Shown: positions 24,314 through 36,255 of the stretch, one piece after another | How the letters are laid out: each line of letters opens with the position of its first letter | Position numbering within the stretch: the first letter of the stretch is position 1 | Source: Delphinus delphis | Lineage: Eukaryota > Chordata > Mammalia > Artiodactyla > Delphinidae | Direction: 5' to 3' | NCBI RefSeq assembly: GCF_949987515.2 | Contig: NC_082699.1 | Coordinates: 74,744,281 to 74,808,280 of the forward strand | Length of the DNA: 64,000 nucleotides | Program-made: the position numbers and the translations under genes | Notes under the pieces: model-generated | Told to the model about the DNA's origin: nothing | Database searches by the model: none | What the model saw: the letters and a program-made list of their open reading frames with translations, nothing else

Positions 24314-25194
24314 ATGTCACAGATGAAGAAGCAAGGTAAAAACCTACAAGACCAAATAAATGAAGAGGACATAGGCAATCTACCTGAAAAAGAGTTCAGA
24401 GTAATGATAATAAAGATGATCCAGAATCTCGGAAACAGAATGGAAGCACGGATTGAGAAAATACAAGGAATGTTTAACAAAGATCTAGAAGAACTGAAGA
24501 ACAAACAGAGGTGAACAACACAATAACTGAAATGAAAAATACACTAAAAGGAATCAATAACAGAATAACTGAGGCAGAAGAACGAATAAGTGAACTGGAA
24601 GACAAAATGGTGGAAATAACCGCTGAGGAGCAAAATAAAGAAGAAAGAATGAAAAGAATTGAAGACAATCTCGTAGACCTCTGGGACGACAATAAACGCA
24701 CCAACATTAGAATTATGGGCGTCCCAGAAGAAGAAGAGAAAAAGAAAGGGTCTGAGAAAATATTTGTAGAGATTATAGTCAAAAACTTCCCTAACATGGG
24801 AAGGGAAATAGTCACCCAAGTCCAGAAAGCACAGAGAGTCCCATACAGGATAAACCCTAGGAAAACACATCAAGACACATATTAATCAAACTAACAAAAT
24901 TAAATTCAAAGAAAAAAGATTAAAAGCAGCAAGGGAAAAACAAAATATAACATATAAGGAATCCCCAAAAGCTTATCAGCTGATTTTTCAGTGGAAACTC
25001 TGCAGGCCAGAAGGGAGTGGCAGGATATACTTAAAGTGATGAAAGAGAAAAACCTACAACCAAGATTACTCTACCCAGAAAGGATCTCATTCAGATTCAA
25101 AGGAGAAGTCAAAAGCTTTTCAGACAAGCAAATGCTAAGAGAATTCAGCACGAACAAACCAGCTTTACAACAAATGCTAAAGAAACTTCTCTAG
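24314..25194 (+). pseudogene. L1 ORF1 (RNA-binding chaperone), disabled
   Basis: ORF1p binds L1 RNA and forms trimers in the ribonucleoprotein. The start ATG at 24314 opens the frame MSQMKKQGKNLQ. The N-terminal half is charged and heptad-like (coiled coil, about 24400-24660). The RRM region follows ('NIRIMGVPEEEEKK', about 24706-24747), then the C-terminal domain with 'ETLQARREW' near 24994 and a stop ending at 25194. Breaks: a frame change near 24511, a TAA at 24883-24885 with further stops, and a return to frame just before 24991 that includes a missing G at about 24960 compared with the family pattern. Length of about 290 codons fits the family. The original protein would have acted in the cytoplasm and nucleus. 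Dead copy. Confidence 0.88.
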
Positions 25195-27882
25195 GCGAGA
25201 AACACAAGCCAAGAAAAAGACCCACAAAAACAAACCCAAAACAATTAAGAAAATGGTAATAGGAACATACATATCGATAATCACCTTGAATGTAAAGGGA
25301 TTAAACGCCCCAACTAAAAGACACACACTGACTGAATGGATACAAAAACAAGACCCGTATATATGCTGTCTACAAGAGGCCCACTTCAGACCTAGGGATA
25401 TATACAGACTGAAAGTGAAGGGCTGGAAAAAGATATTCTATGCAAATGGAAATCAAAAGAAAGCTGGAGTAGCAATAGTCATATCAGCTAAAATATACTT
25501 TAAAATAAAGACTGTTACAAGAGATAAGGAGGGACAGTGCATAGTGATCAAAGGATCAATCTAAGAAGAAGATATAACAATTAAAAATGTTTATGCACCC
25601 AAAATAGGAGCGTCTTAATACATAAGGCAAATGCCAATAACCATGAAAGGAAAAATCAACAGTAACACAATAATAGTAGGGGACTTTTACCACCTCACTT
25701 ACACCAATGGACAGATCATCCAAACAGAAAATTAATAAGGAAACACAAGCTTTAAATGACACAATAGACCAGATATATGTAATTGATATTTATAGGACAT
25801 TCCATCCAAAAACAGCAGATTACACTTTCTTCTCAAGTGCGCACGGAACACTCTCTAGGATAGATCACCTCTTGGGTCACAAATCAAGCCTTGGTACATT
25901 TAAGAAAATTGAAACCATATCAAGCATGTTTTGTGACCACAATACTATGAGACTGGAAATCAATTACAGGAGAAAAACTGTAAAAAACACAAATACATGG
26001 AGGCTAAACAGTGTGCTATTAAATAACCAAGAGATCATTGAAGCAATCAAAGAAGGAATAAAAAAATACGTAGAAACAAATGACAATGAAAACACGATGA
26101 CCCAAAACCTACGGGACGCAGCAAAAGCAGTTCTAAGAGAGAAGTTTATAGCAATTCAATCTCACCTCAAGAAACAACTCAAATAAAAAATCTAACCCTA
26201 CACTTAAAACACCTAGGGAAAGAAGAACAAAAAAACCCCAAAGTCAGTAGAAGGAAAGAAATCATAAAGATCAGAGCAGAAATAAATGAAATGGAAATGA
26301 AGAGAACAACAGCAAAGTCGATAAAACTAAAAGCTGGTTCTTTGAGAAGATAAACAAAATTGATAAACCCTTAGCCACACTGATCAAGAAAAAAAGGGAG
26401 AGGATGCAAATCAATAAAATTAGAAATGAAAAAGGAAAAATCACAACTGACACTGCAGAAACACAAAGGGTTATAAGAGACTGCTACAAACAACTATATG
26501 TCAATAAAGTGGACAACCACGAAGAAATGGACAAATTCTTGGAAAGGTACAATTTTCCAAGACTGAACCAGGAATTGTTAGAAAATATAAACAGACCTAT
26601 CACAAGTAATGAAATTGAAACTAAATTAAAAATCTTCCAACAAACAAATGTCCAGGACCAGATGGCTTCACAGGCAAATTCTATCAAACATTTACAGAAG
26701 TGCTAACACCAATCCTTCTCAAACTCTTCCAAAAGACAGCAGAGGGAGAAACACTCCCAAATTCATTCTACGAAGCCACCATTCCCCAGATACCAAAACC
26801 AGAAAAAGATATCACAAAGAAAGAAAATTATAGACCAATATCACTGATGAACATAGATGCAAAAATCCTCAACAAAATATTAGCAAACAGAATCCAACAG
26901 CACATTAAAAGGATCATACACCATGATCAACTGGGATTTATCCCAGGGATGCAAGGATTCTTTAATATATGCAAATCAATCAATGTGATATACCACATTA
27001 ACAAATAAACACCATATGATCATCTCAATAGATGCAGAAAAAGCTTTTGACAAAATTCAACACCCATTTATGATAAAAACTCTCCAGAAAATGGACACAG
27101 AGGGAACCTACCTCAACGTAATAAAGGCCATATATGACAAACCCACAGCAAGCATCATACTTAACGGTGAAAAACTGAAAGCATTTCCACTAAGATCAGG
27201 AACAAGACAAGGATGCCCACTCTTTCCACTCTTATTTAATATAGTTTTGGAAGTCCTAGCCACAGCGATCAGAGAAGAAAAAGAAATAAAAGGAATAGAA
27301 ATTGGAAAAGAGGAAGTGAAACTGTCACTGTTTGCCGATGACATGATACTATACATAGAAAATCCTGAAGATGCCAACAGAAAACTACTAGAACTAATCA
27401 ATGAATTTGGTAAGGCTGCAGGGTACAAAATTAATGCCCAGAAATCTCTGGCATTCCTATACACCAACAACAAAAAATCAGAAAAGGAAATTAAGGAAAC
27501 ACTCCCATTTACCACTGTAACAAAAAGAATAAAATACCTAGGAATAAACCTGCCTAAGGAGGTGAAAGACTTGTACTCAGAAAACTATAAAACACTGATG
27601 AAAGAAGTCAAAGATGACATAAACAGATGGAGAAATATACCATGTTCTTGGATTGGAAGAATCAATGTTGTGAAAATGACTATACTTCCCAAAGCAATCA
27701 TCAGATTCAATGCAATCCTTATCAAACTACCAATGGCATTCTTCACAGAATTAGAACAAAAAATGTTACAATTCATATGGAAACACAAAAGACCCCTAAC
27801 AGCCAAAGCAATCTTGAGTAAGAAAAACGGAGTTGGAGGAAAGAGGCTCCCTGACTTGAAACTATACCACAAAGCTACGGTA

Positions 27883-27962
27883 ATCAAGACAGTATGGCAC
27901 TGGCACAAAAACAGAAATACAGATCAAGACAGTATGGCACTGGCACAAAAACAGAAATACAG
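27883..27962 (+). repeat. 40-bp perfect tandem duplication inside L1 ORF2
   Basis: The unit beginning 'atcaagacagtatggcactg' at 27883 repeats exactly at 27923 and is followed by a third 'atcaa' at 27963. Forty is not a multiple of three, yet the frame continues into 'FDKGGKNI' because a base is missing just downstream near 28009. Confidence 0.92.
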
Positions 27963-28838
27963 ATCAATGGTAAAGGATAGAATGCCCAAAGATAAACCCA
28001 CACACATATGTCAACTTACCTTTGACAAAGGAGGCAAGAATATACGATGGAGAAAAGATAGCCTCTTTAGTAAGTGATGCTGGGAAAACTGGACAGCTAC
28101 ATGTAAAAGAATGAAGTTAGAACACTTCCTAACACCATACACAAAAATAAACTCAAAATGGATTAAAGACCTAAATGTAAGGCTAGACACTATAAAACTC
28201 TTAGAGGAAAACATAGGCAGAACACCCTTTGACATAAATCACAGCAAGATCTTTTTTTGACCCACCTCCTAGAGTAATGCAAATAAAATCAAAAATAAAC
28301 AAACGGGACCTAATGAAACTTAAAAGCTTTTGCACAGTAAAGGAAACCACAAACAAGATGAGAAAACAACCCTCAGAATGGGAGAAAATATTTGCAAACA
28401 AAGCAAATGACAATGTTAATCTCCAAAATATACAAGCAGCTCATGCAATTCAATATCAAAAAAACAAACAACCCAATGCAAAAATGGGCAGAAGACCTAA
28501 ATAGACATTTCTCCAAAGAAGATATACAGATTGCCAACAAACACATGAAAGGATACTCAACATCACTAATCATTAGAGAAATCAAAATCACAATGAGGTA
28601 TCACCTCACACCAGTCAGAATGGCCATCATCAAAAAATCTACAAACAATAAATGCTGCAGAGGGTGTGGAGAAAAGGGAACCCTCTTGCACTGTTGGTGG
28701 GAATGTAAATTGATACAGTCACTATGGAGAACAGTATGGAGGTTCCTTATAAAACTAAAAATAGAACTACCATATGACCCAGCAATCCCACTACTGGGCA
28801 TATACCCTGAGAAAACCGTAATTCAAAAGAGGCATGTA

Positions 28839-29054
28839 GGGCTTCCCTAGTGGCGCAGTGGTTGAGAGTCCGCCTGCCGTTGCAGGGGACACGGCTTTGT
28901 GCCCCGGTCCGGGAGGATCCCACATGCCGCGGAGCAGCTGGGCCTGTGAGCCATGGCTGCTGAACCTGCGCATCCGGAGCCTGTGCTCTGCAACGGGAGA
29001 GGCCAGAGCAGTGAGAGGCCTGCGTACAGCAAAAGGGAAGGAAAAAGAAAAAAA
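28839..29054 (+). mobile_element. CHR SINE, short form, inserted in L1 ORF2
   Basis: Head 'gggcttccctagtggcgcag' and short-form body ending 'gcgtacagcaaaa', plus an A-rich tail with G interruptions. TSD aaaagaggcatgta (28825-28838) and aaaagagacatgta (29055-29068), one mismatch. The Pol III B box region is mutated ('ggctttgtgccc'). It post-dates the young L1. Confidence 0.95.
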
Positions 29055-29316
29055 AAAAGAGACATGTACCACAGTGCTCACTGCAGCATTATTTACAATA
29101 GCCAGAACATGGAAGCAACCTGAGTGTCCATCGACAGATGAATGGATAAAGAAGATGTGGCACATATATACAATGGGATATTACTCAGCCATAAAAAGAA
29201 ACGAAATTGAATTATTTGTAGTGAGGTGGATGGACCTAGAGTCTGTCATACAGAGTGAAGTAAGTCAGAAAGAGAAAAACAAATACCGTACGCTAACACA
29301 TATATATGGAATCTAA

Positions 29317-29674
29317 AAAAAGAAAAATGGTACTGATGAGCCTAGTTGCAGGGCAGGAATAAGAGGTAGACGTAGAGAATGGATTTGAAGACATAGGGTG
29401 GGAGGGGGAAGCTGGGGCAAAGTGAGAGTAGTATCGACATACATAAACTACCAAATTTAAAATAGTTGGCTGGTGGGAAGCAGCAGCATAGCACAGGGAG
29501 ATTGGCTCAGTGATTTGCGATGACCTAGAGGGGTGGGATAGGGAGGAGGGGAGGGAGAATCAAGAGGGAGGGGATATGGGGACATGTGTAGGCATATGGC
29601 TGATCTGCTTTGTTGTGCAAGAGAAACTAACACAATATTGTGAAGCAATTATACTCTGATAAAGATCTATTTAA
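29317..29674 (+). other. 3'UTR of the young L1
   Basis: Follows the ORF2 stop. Includes a purine-rich G-run block near 29394-29415 and 29520-29580, and ends 'atactctgataaag' then A-rich sequence. A reverse-complement copy of part of it is found at 12876-13163. Confidence 0.85.
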
Positions 29675-29686
29675 AAAAAGACAAGA

Positions 29687-30439
29687 AATAACAAGTGTTG
29701 GCAAGGATGTAAAAAAAAGGGAACCCTCGTGTACTGTTGGTGGGAACATAAATTGTTACAGCCACCATGGAAAACAGTAAGGAGGTTCCTCAAAAAATTA
29801 AAAACAGAGCTACTATATAATCCAGCAATTCTACTCCTGGGTATTTCTCTAAAGAAAACAAAAATGTTAATTTAAAAGGTATATGCATCCCAATGTTCAT
29901 AGCAGCATTGTTTACAATAGCCAAGACATGAAAGCAACCTAAGCATCCATCAACAGATTAATGGCTAAAGAAGATGTGGTACATATATATACACATACAC
30001 AGTGGAATATTACTCAGCTATAAAAAGAATGAAACCTTGACATTTGCAGCAACATGAATGGACTTGGAGGCGCTATGCCTAGTGAAGTCAGACAAATACT
30101 ATATGTTTTCACTTACATGTGGAGTCTAAAAAACAAAACCAATGAACAATATAACAAAACAAAAATAGAGTCATAGATGCAGAGAATAAACTATTGGTTG
30201 CCAGAGGGGAGAGGTATTAAGGGAGGGGTGATATAGGTGAAGGGGATTAAGAGGTACAAACTACCAGTTGTAAAATAAATAAGCCACAGGGATGTAATTT
30301 ACAGCACAAGGAATACTGTAAATATTTTGTAACAACTTTGTATGGTATGCAATACATAAAGATCTTGAATCACTATGCTGTTCACTTGAAATTAATATAA
30401 CATTGTCAGTCAACTATACTTCAATTTAAAAAAACTGTG
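29687..30439 (+). mobile_element. Older twin-primed L1, right part
   Basis: Directly continues the sense ORF2 sequence interrupted at 23179 ('aataacaagtgttggcaagg'). It runs through the ORF2 C-terminal end ('gtggaatattactcagctat' near 30001) and the 3'UTR to the terminus 'caactatacttcaatttaaa' at 30410-30430. The probable TSD half is at 30428-30439. Confidence 0.92.
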
Positions 30440-31224
30440 CAAGAATACTAAGAATTATATATATATATATAATCATATACATAACCAGCTCTCCCCCCAT
30501 TATCTTTATTCATTTTTTACTCTCAAGTTAAGATTTGCCAAGCGTTGTTGTTTAAACTGAATTAGCATCCCATGAGCAGTAGGAACTAGATTTGCTCAAA
30601 TACACTGAAAAATACTGGGACTCCACAGAAAATACTTTCCTGAAGTTCTCATCCTTTATTAGAAATGTAATCGTAATTGATTTAAGAATGTCTCTTTCCT
30701 TTCTGATTGTATCACTGAGGAGAAGAAATATAAAGACGTTTAGTCCAGTGTCCACTCATCTCTTTAGGGAGAGATTCCAAAGCAAGGATCTTGCAAATTC
30801 CATTTGTTCTTATTTTGACCAGCTTACAAGGTAATGGGAAAATAATAATAGCGGCTAAAATTGATGTTCTTGGTACTCTTCTAAAAACTTTGTGTCTATT
30901 ATATCATTTAAGAATTCAGGGCAAAAGTTTGAGTTAATTCAGAGAATGTGCATGACTCTTGCAAGGTGTTTCAGAGACTCTAAGGGGTAGAAGCAGAGTA
31001 GCTGGTGCATTATTCACCAGGAAAGAATGAAACTGCATCCAGGAGGCATGTACAGCTGATTTCTCACCGTTTAAAAGGTTTCTTGCAATTTCAGGATGCA
31101 GTGTGCTTTCACATACGTTATTTCATGTTACCCTGACAAAATCCCAGTCAGTTAGGTGTAACATACAAGATTCTGCAGAAATAAGTGTAAAATGTATAAT
31201 AAGCTGTCCAAAGCTGATGAACTT
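30440..31224. other. Unclassified sequence, short (AT)n at start
   Basis: (TA)n at 30457-30472, then AT-rich sequence with no gene or clear repeat. Confidence 0.4.
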
Positions 31225-31635
31225 GAAGTTGATTGCCTTCACTTTCTTATTTCCTGGCACAGTCGCACTCACACATTCTGCTCCAGCCACACTGGCTTTC
31301 TTGTTTTTCTTCATAAATGTCATGTCCTTTTCTGCCAGGGCTTCTGCACTGGCTTTTCCTTTCTTAGAATGCTTTTACCTCCGATCCAGCAAGGTTCCTT
31401 TTCACACATCATTTATACATTTTTCATCATCTCTTTATTTTCCTCCATAGTACTTGTTACATCTGATTGTATACAATATTTGATATATTTCTTCATTTTC
31501 TGTTTCTTATATTTCTTCATTATTTCTTCATGCTCTTATCTCATAAGGATAAGGACTTTGTATATTTTGTATATTGTATGCCCAGCACCAAAAGTAATTT
31601 ATAATATTTTTTAAATGATGTGATTGAATGATGCA
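31225..31635 (+). repeat. L2 LINE 3' region, sense
   Basis: 'gctccagccacactggcttt', 'tgccagggcttctgcactgg' and the terminal 'gtatgcccagcacc', followed by 'gattgaatgatg', are typical L2. The open frames across this region are not genes. Confidence 0.75.
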
Positions 31636-31639
31636 GCAG

Positions 31640-32270
31640 TAAGCAGAAAATTCCTGCCTTGGATCTGCATCCACTGACACCGGCCCCAGAGCTCTTCCCA
31701 GGGTATGGGCTACTGCCGGCTCCTCCCCTTCCTCCCATTAGAGCGCTGTTCCTGGGCCTCACCATGAAATAAAGAAATTGTCAGGGCTTCAGAGGATTTT
31801 TTTTTCCACAACAGGCTTGTAAAATAAGAGCTCCTATTAATACAATTTAGCAGCTTTTACTACTCAAGTTCAGAGAGGCTAAGTGATTTGGCCAAGGTCA
31901 TGCAGGGTTATCAGTGTAGGGCTGTTTCTGACCCAGGTCTGCTGATAGTCTCCACTGATGGATGGCTTGTGTCGAATCTCTGCTGTGTGCCTACTGCTCA
32001 TGGGATGTTAATGCAGTTTAAACAACAATGCTTGGCAAGAATACTTCCCAGTGGTGCCACTGCAGCTCTTTAATCTATGCCATGATCACTGATCATTTTA
32101 CCTTAATGTTACTAGCACTCTTTGATAAGCAGTGACCATGGACTGAGCAGATGGCCAAGCCTGGGAAGATGGAAATTCCATAGAGGAAAAACAAGAGACA
32201 CTGAAACAGTACTGACAGTCAGCCTTTTTACTTACAATAGCTTTTGTACAAGTTGCAAAGCAATTTTTAG
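31640..32270. other. Unclassified sequence containing a minus-strand MIR (31815-31955)
   Basis: The MIR part has 'agttcagagaggctaagtga' and 'ggccaaggtcatgcag'. The segment 31650-31790 is GC-rich and contains 'aataaag', but I cannot assign it. Confidence 0.5.
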
Positions 32271-32274
32271 GACA

Positions 32275-32390
32275 TGATCTTATTAGTTTCTCAGTTCCTC
32301 CATACAAGCCAACAAGGAAGGTGGGATGGAGTGTCTGATATCCACCTTATAGATGACGAAACTAAGATTCAGAGAAGGGGTGGGGGATGG
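32275..32390 (-). repeat. MIR fragment, minus strand
   Basis: 'ccaccttatagatgacgaaa' then 'ctaagattcagagaagg' is reverse-complement MIR. Confidence 0.55.
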
Positions 32391-32399
32391 ATATAAGGT

Positions 32400-32740
32400 A
32401 TAGTAGTCAACACAGGCTGCCATAACAAAATAACATAGATTGGGTGGTTTGAACCACCAGAATTTGTTTCTCACAGTTCTGGTGGCGGCAAATCTGAGAT
32501 TGAGGTGCTGGGAGATTCATTTCCCTGGTGAAAGCTCTCTTCCTAGGTTGGAGATGGCCACCTTCTTGCTGTGTCTGCACATGGTAGAAAGAGAGAGACC
32601 AAGCTCTCTGATGTCTGTTCTTTTTCGTCTAAGGGCACGAACCCCATCATGAGGGCCCCAGCCTCATCTGACTTGTTCTCTAGCTGGTTTCAAATTTGAG
32701 AGGGAAAGAAAGATACATGTTTGGGCCCCCAAGCCTCATC
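32400..32740 (-). mobile_element. MaLR-type LTR, minus strand
   Basis: 'caggctgccataacaaaata', 'tttgtttctcacagttctgg' and 'ggccccagcctcatctgact' are the usual antisense MLT/MST LTR signature. Non-coding; right boundary approximate. Confidence 0.65.
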
Positions 32741-32744
32741 AGTT

Positions 32745-33529
32745 AGCAATAGGAGATTCAGTTGAATCTCCAGGCATGAAAGTGAAGAATTTCAGGATGT
32801 ATTTGGAAAATAAGCCAGAGTGAAGAAAATTTTTCCTACAAGCAATGTACAGTTTATGCAAAACACAATTCTCCCAAACTATATGTGTCATCACGTTACT
32901 ATAATAATAATAGTAATGGCAATAATAACAATGAAAATAATACCATATTCTTTCAAATAACTTAATAATGAAATACTGGTATGTGAGATTTTGATAGGTG
33001 GTACTGGGAAGGTTACCAGACTATTGCATGTATGTATGTGTTAGCCCAGTATTACAGCCTGAGATGGAACTGTTGCTGGCTTAGAAATATTGGTGGGGTC
33101 TATGAATAAATCTCAACAGTAGGATCTGGAGACACAAAATGGAGGAGAAAGAAAGGAAGCAGGAGCTGACAATAAAGTGTGATCTTTATTTTTTAAATTT
33201 GCTCCATCAACTGGTCATCGAATTTCTTTATCACTGTGCCTAATGGAAAATAATTCAAAGACTACCATATTAGATATATTAGCGACTCCTAAATCTAGGC
33301 TTTCATTAACATTTGACCATAATACAGTCTCTTGTTTGTGCATGAGTTTGGAAGTACATTCCCAATAATGGTCGCCTCGTTATTATTAAAGTAGGAGAAA
33401 ATTTAAATTCTTAACTCAAGAAACAAGTGGGAACATGACATAGCTTTGTTTATCACTATGGAAAAATAATTAGACCTTTTTTATAATAGAGCTGCTCTAT
33501 TACTTTATGGTAAACATAATTTCAAACTT
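32745..33529. other. Unclassified sequence
   Basis: AT-rich, with an (ATA)n-like patch at 32900-32945. No gene recognised. Confidence 0.4.
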
Positions 33530-33695
33530 CTAGAGCTGTGCTGTCCAATCTGGTAAACACATATGGCCACTGAGCATTTGAAATGGGGCCAGTTTGAATG
33601 GAGATATACTGTAAATATAAAACTCACACTGGATTTCAAAAATTTTCTATGGTGAAATATTTAAATATTTAAAATATTTAATTTTAATAGCAACC
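33530..33695 (+). mobile_element. Non-autonomous DNA transposon fragment (probably hAT-Charlie)
   Basis: 'gctgtgctgtccaatctggt', then 'tatggccactgagcatttga' and 'aatggggcca', with an AT-rich end 'ttaatttt'. These are hallmarks of a common MER-type hAT element. Only one terminal part is visible, and the exact family is from memory. Confidence 0.5.
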
Positions 33696-33719
33696 TGAAG
33701 ATAATTGGAGGCAGGCATT

Positions 33720-33910
33720 GTCACTGTTTCTCTGAGATCCCATGACATTGCACTTGTTTCTTTACTTGCTTTTTGTTTTTCTTCTTCTCACTGTAACTCT
33801 CCATGAACTTGTGAAAGGCAGTGGTAATGTCTTTTATCTTTATATCCCAGGAAGTGGCAGATAGCCTGGAATATTATAGTGCTTCATAAGTTTTCTTGAT
33901 TATATCTTGG
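33720..33910 (+). repeat. L2 LINE 3' fragment, sense
   Basis: 'ctctccatgaacttgtgaaa' and 'ggcagtggtaatgtctttta' followed by 'gatagcctggaata' fit the L2 3' end. Confidence 0.55.
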
Positions 33911-33914
33911 GTGA

Positions 33915-34756
33915 CAAAAAACCAAGATTAATTCCTATAGATGTGCTAGGTACACAAAATAACAGTCAGATTTTTTTTTACAAAATTTTGGAGTCATATA
34001 TTATAAAACTCTAATGTTTAAAGGAACTTTAAAATCATTTCATTTCACAAATCAGGACATGAAATCTCATAGAAGTAGCAGGAAAAAGTGGAATCTTTAT
34101 AGATTATTCCTATTGTTAGTCTGATTAATTATATATTCTTACTGTTGGGAAAATAATATTTATAATAAACAAAGAGCTCATTTAACTTTGATAAAAGCAG
34201 GCTGAGAGGATGGATTCAAAGTGGCATGCCTGATTTCAGATTTTGACTGTCACTATTACTGTATATGATAATGGACTTACATCTCTGAAATCATTTTACT
34301 CATCTGTGAAATGGGAATGATGATATTCAATTCACAAATACCTTATTGATCCAGCTTACACACCAAAAAAGATATGTTGAGAACACCTGGCTAGGATTAC
34401 GTTTTTAACATATTATGGATCCTGTGCTCTCTTCCATCCTTTTGCCCTCATTCACTTCCTCCTGTGTCTCTCATTTCCTCCCTGATTCCTACTTGCCAGC
34501 TTTTTCCACACTAGAAAAAGTCATCATATGTGATACATCAAGATTACAAAAGAAAAGCAAAATCTCTCAAAATCATGTCACATTTTGGTAAGTGACTTAC
34601 TAAACAGATGCTGGGATTCAAGTCCAGAAAAATATTCCACTATATAAATGTAAAGAAAGAAAATTCAAATAAATTCTGCTTTGAAAATGAAAAGGTGAAT
34701 TTAAAACCCATTTAATCTTAGCAAAAAAAATTTTTTTTTAAGATGTTGGGTAGGAG
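33915..34756. other. Unclassified sequence with a sense MIR patch (34225-34330)
   Basis: The MIR patch contains 'ttttactcatctgtgaaatg' and 'ggaatgatgatattcaa'. The remainder is AT-rich with no gene. Confidence 0.45.
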
Positions 34757-35042
34757 TTTATTAATTAATTGATTTATTTTTGCTGTGTTGGGTCTTCGTT
34801 TCTGTGCGAGGGCTTTCACTAGTTGTGGCAAGCGGGAGCCACTCTTCATCGCGGTGTGCGGGCCTCTCACTATCTCGGCCTCTCTTGTTGCGGAGCACAG
34901 GCTCCAGACGCGCAGGCTCAGTAGTTGTGGCTCACGGGCCTAGTTGCTCTGCGGCATGTGTGATCCTCCCAGGCCAGGGCTCGAACCCGTGTCCCCTGCA
35001 TTAGCAGGCAGATTCTCAACCACTGCGCCACCAGGGAAGCCC
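34757..35042 (-). mobile_element. CHR SINE, long form, minus strand
   Basis: Left A/T-rich tail, then 'tttttgctgtgttgggtctt' (reverse complement of the body end). The right end is the head 'caccagggaagccc'. The middle carries both 'gtgcgggcctctcactatct' and 'tagttgtgg' units. No clear TSD. Confidence 0.9.
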
Positions 35043-35270
35043 AAAACTTGTTTTTAAAATATTTAAATTCTTTCACAAAATAGTTGAAGATACACTGATT
35101 TCCAATTTTGATAAAAAGCAAAATTTTGAGAAAATGTGTATAATAAAGAAGAAATGCCTGTTATTATTTCTGAACTTGATCAGCAAGGAATATCATGAAA
35201 CTAGAGACTAAATAAACTGTAGATATGATTTGAGGGCATCCACTATCTTGTAGAGAACTAAAGAAGGAGT

Positions 35271-35324
<54 letters not shown>

Positions 35325-35865
35325 CACACACATATATGCACATGCATGTGTTTAGCATACCCATTCTTTCTCTTTTTTTTTTTTCCTGTTTTTGGCAGTG
35401 TCTAGTTATACTACAGACTTCCTAAGTAACTTTAAATGACTCTGTAATTTCATTAACCCATTCTCTTAATTACTCTACTGAGGATTCTTCTGTCATCTGG
35501 CTATACTCATCTGAATATGATCTCATTTTTCAAGGACACATTGCTTAATCCGATTTCTGATGCAGGTAGTTTTGCAAGGTCCTCACAACTCCTTAATTAA
35601 CCATATTTCCTTTATCTTTGCTTTTTCTCCCCACATCTTCTGCTCTTAAAGAGCCTGTCAAATAAGAAAAAGGAAGCTCTGAAGCTGCTGCCAAATATTG
35701 GTTCTGCAAACCAAGTGTCTTCCCAGAGATTCTCAGTCCTCTTTTTTCCTCTTATCCTTGGTCACATCCTTCAAATCGACCTTTCAAGTTTCTTCTCCTT
35801 TATGAAGGCTTTTTCTTTTTTTTCTTAATACTAAAAGCTATTTGTTGTATATATTTTTGAGAACT
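35043..35865. other. Unclassified sequence with a (TG)n microsatellite
   Basis: (TG)n at 35275-35323 (about 24 units) followed by alternating CA/TA. The rest is AT-rich with no gene recognised. Confidence 0.5.
35275..35323. repeat. (TG)n microsatellite
   Basis: Uninterrupted TG dinucleotide run, flanked right by 'ttcacacacatatatgcaca'. Confidence 0.97.
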
Positions 35866-35869
35866 CAGG

Positions 35870-36115
35870 AAATTTATTATAGAAAATGTTAACCATACAC
35901 AAACTAGAGAGAATTATTTACCATGTACTTCACCCAGATTCAATAGTTATCAGCTAGTAACTAACCATGTTCTATATCTATTTTCACCTGTTTCCCATTT
36001 CATATTATTTATTTATTTATTTATTTCCATTTCATATTATTTTGAAGGGAACTGGAGATATATCATTTTATCCTTAAATATTTTAATAGGTATTTCTAAA
36101 AGATAAAATTTTTGT
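35870..36115 (-). repeat. Old L1M 3'UTR fragment, minus strand
   Basis: 'accatgtacttcacccagat', 'tcaatagttatcagctagta' and 'taaatattttaatagg' followed by 'taaaagataa' resemble an old L1M 3'UTR in reverse complement. A (TTTA)n run at 36008-36027 is bracketed by a repeated 'ccatttcatattattt'. Confidence 0.5.
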
Positions 36116-36255
36116 TTTTTTATTTTTTTGTTTTGTTTTTATTGAGTTATGATTGACATATAAAAAAGCTGTACATATGAATGTATACTACTCAATGAGT
36201 TTGGGGATAAGCATACACCCATGAAACCACTGTCAACATCAAGAATATAAACATA

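Larger units (their letters stand above)
25253..29316 (+). pseudogene. L1 ORF2 (endonuclease-reverse transcriptase), disabled
   Basis: ORF2p nicks target DNA and reverse-transcribes L1 RNA at the nick. ATG at 25253. The endonuclease has 'LNVKGLN' and 'QEAHF', but the GDFN motif is disturbed near 25681 by an extra base, and the frame stops at 25562-25564. 'SRIDHLLGH' and 'CDHN' follow (about 25857 and 25937), the second with C where S is usual. The fingers motif '[12 protein letters not shown]' is near 26824, and an open stretch 27016-28077 carries the intact catalytic FADD at 27331-27342. TGA at 28075 replaces a conserved Trp. The Cys-rich motif '[18 protein letters not shown]' lies near 28655-28710 in another frame. 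A SINE splits the C-terminus, which ends at 29316 ('LTHIYGI'). At least four frame changes. Confidence 0.92.
23168..29686 (+). mobile_element. Nearly full-length L1 LINE inserted in the older L1
   Basis: Body 23180-29674, flanked by a perfect 12-bp TSD AAAAAGACAAGA at 23168-23179 and 29675-29686. Order: GC-rich 5'UTR beginning 'gagaggtggagtcaagatgg', ORF1, ORF2 (endonuclease, reverse transcriptase, C-terminal Cys-rich region), 3'UTR ending 'atactctgataaag' and an A-rich tail. Without the CHR SINE at 28839-29054 it is about 6.3 kb, the normal full length of mammalian L1. It is in the same orientation as the L1 it interrupted. Both ORFs are broken, so it cannot move itself. Confidence 0.95.

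Noticed and set aside
24121..24873. Minus-strand open frames of 127, 113 and 109 aa
   Set aside because: Antisense shadows of L1 ORF1 with lysine-rich codons read backward as Phe/Ser-rich text.
27016..28077. 353-aa reverse transcriptase open frame as a functional gene
   Set aside because: It is an internal part of a dead L1: upstream and downstream ORF2 parts are in other frames, and a TGA replaces a conserved Trp.
35164..35364. His/Thr repeat open frame
   Set aside because: Translation of the (TG)n microsatellite.
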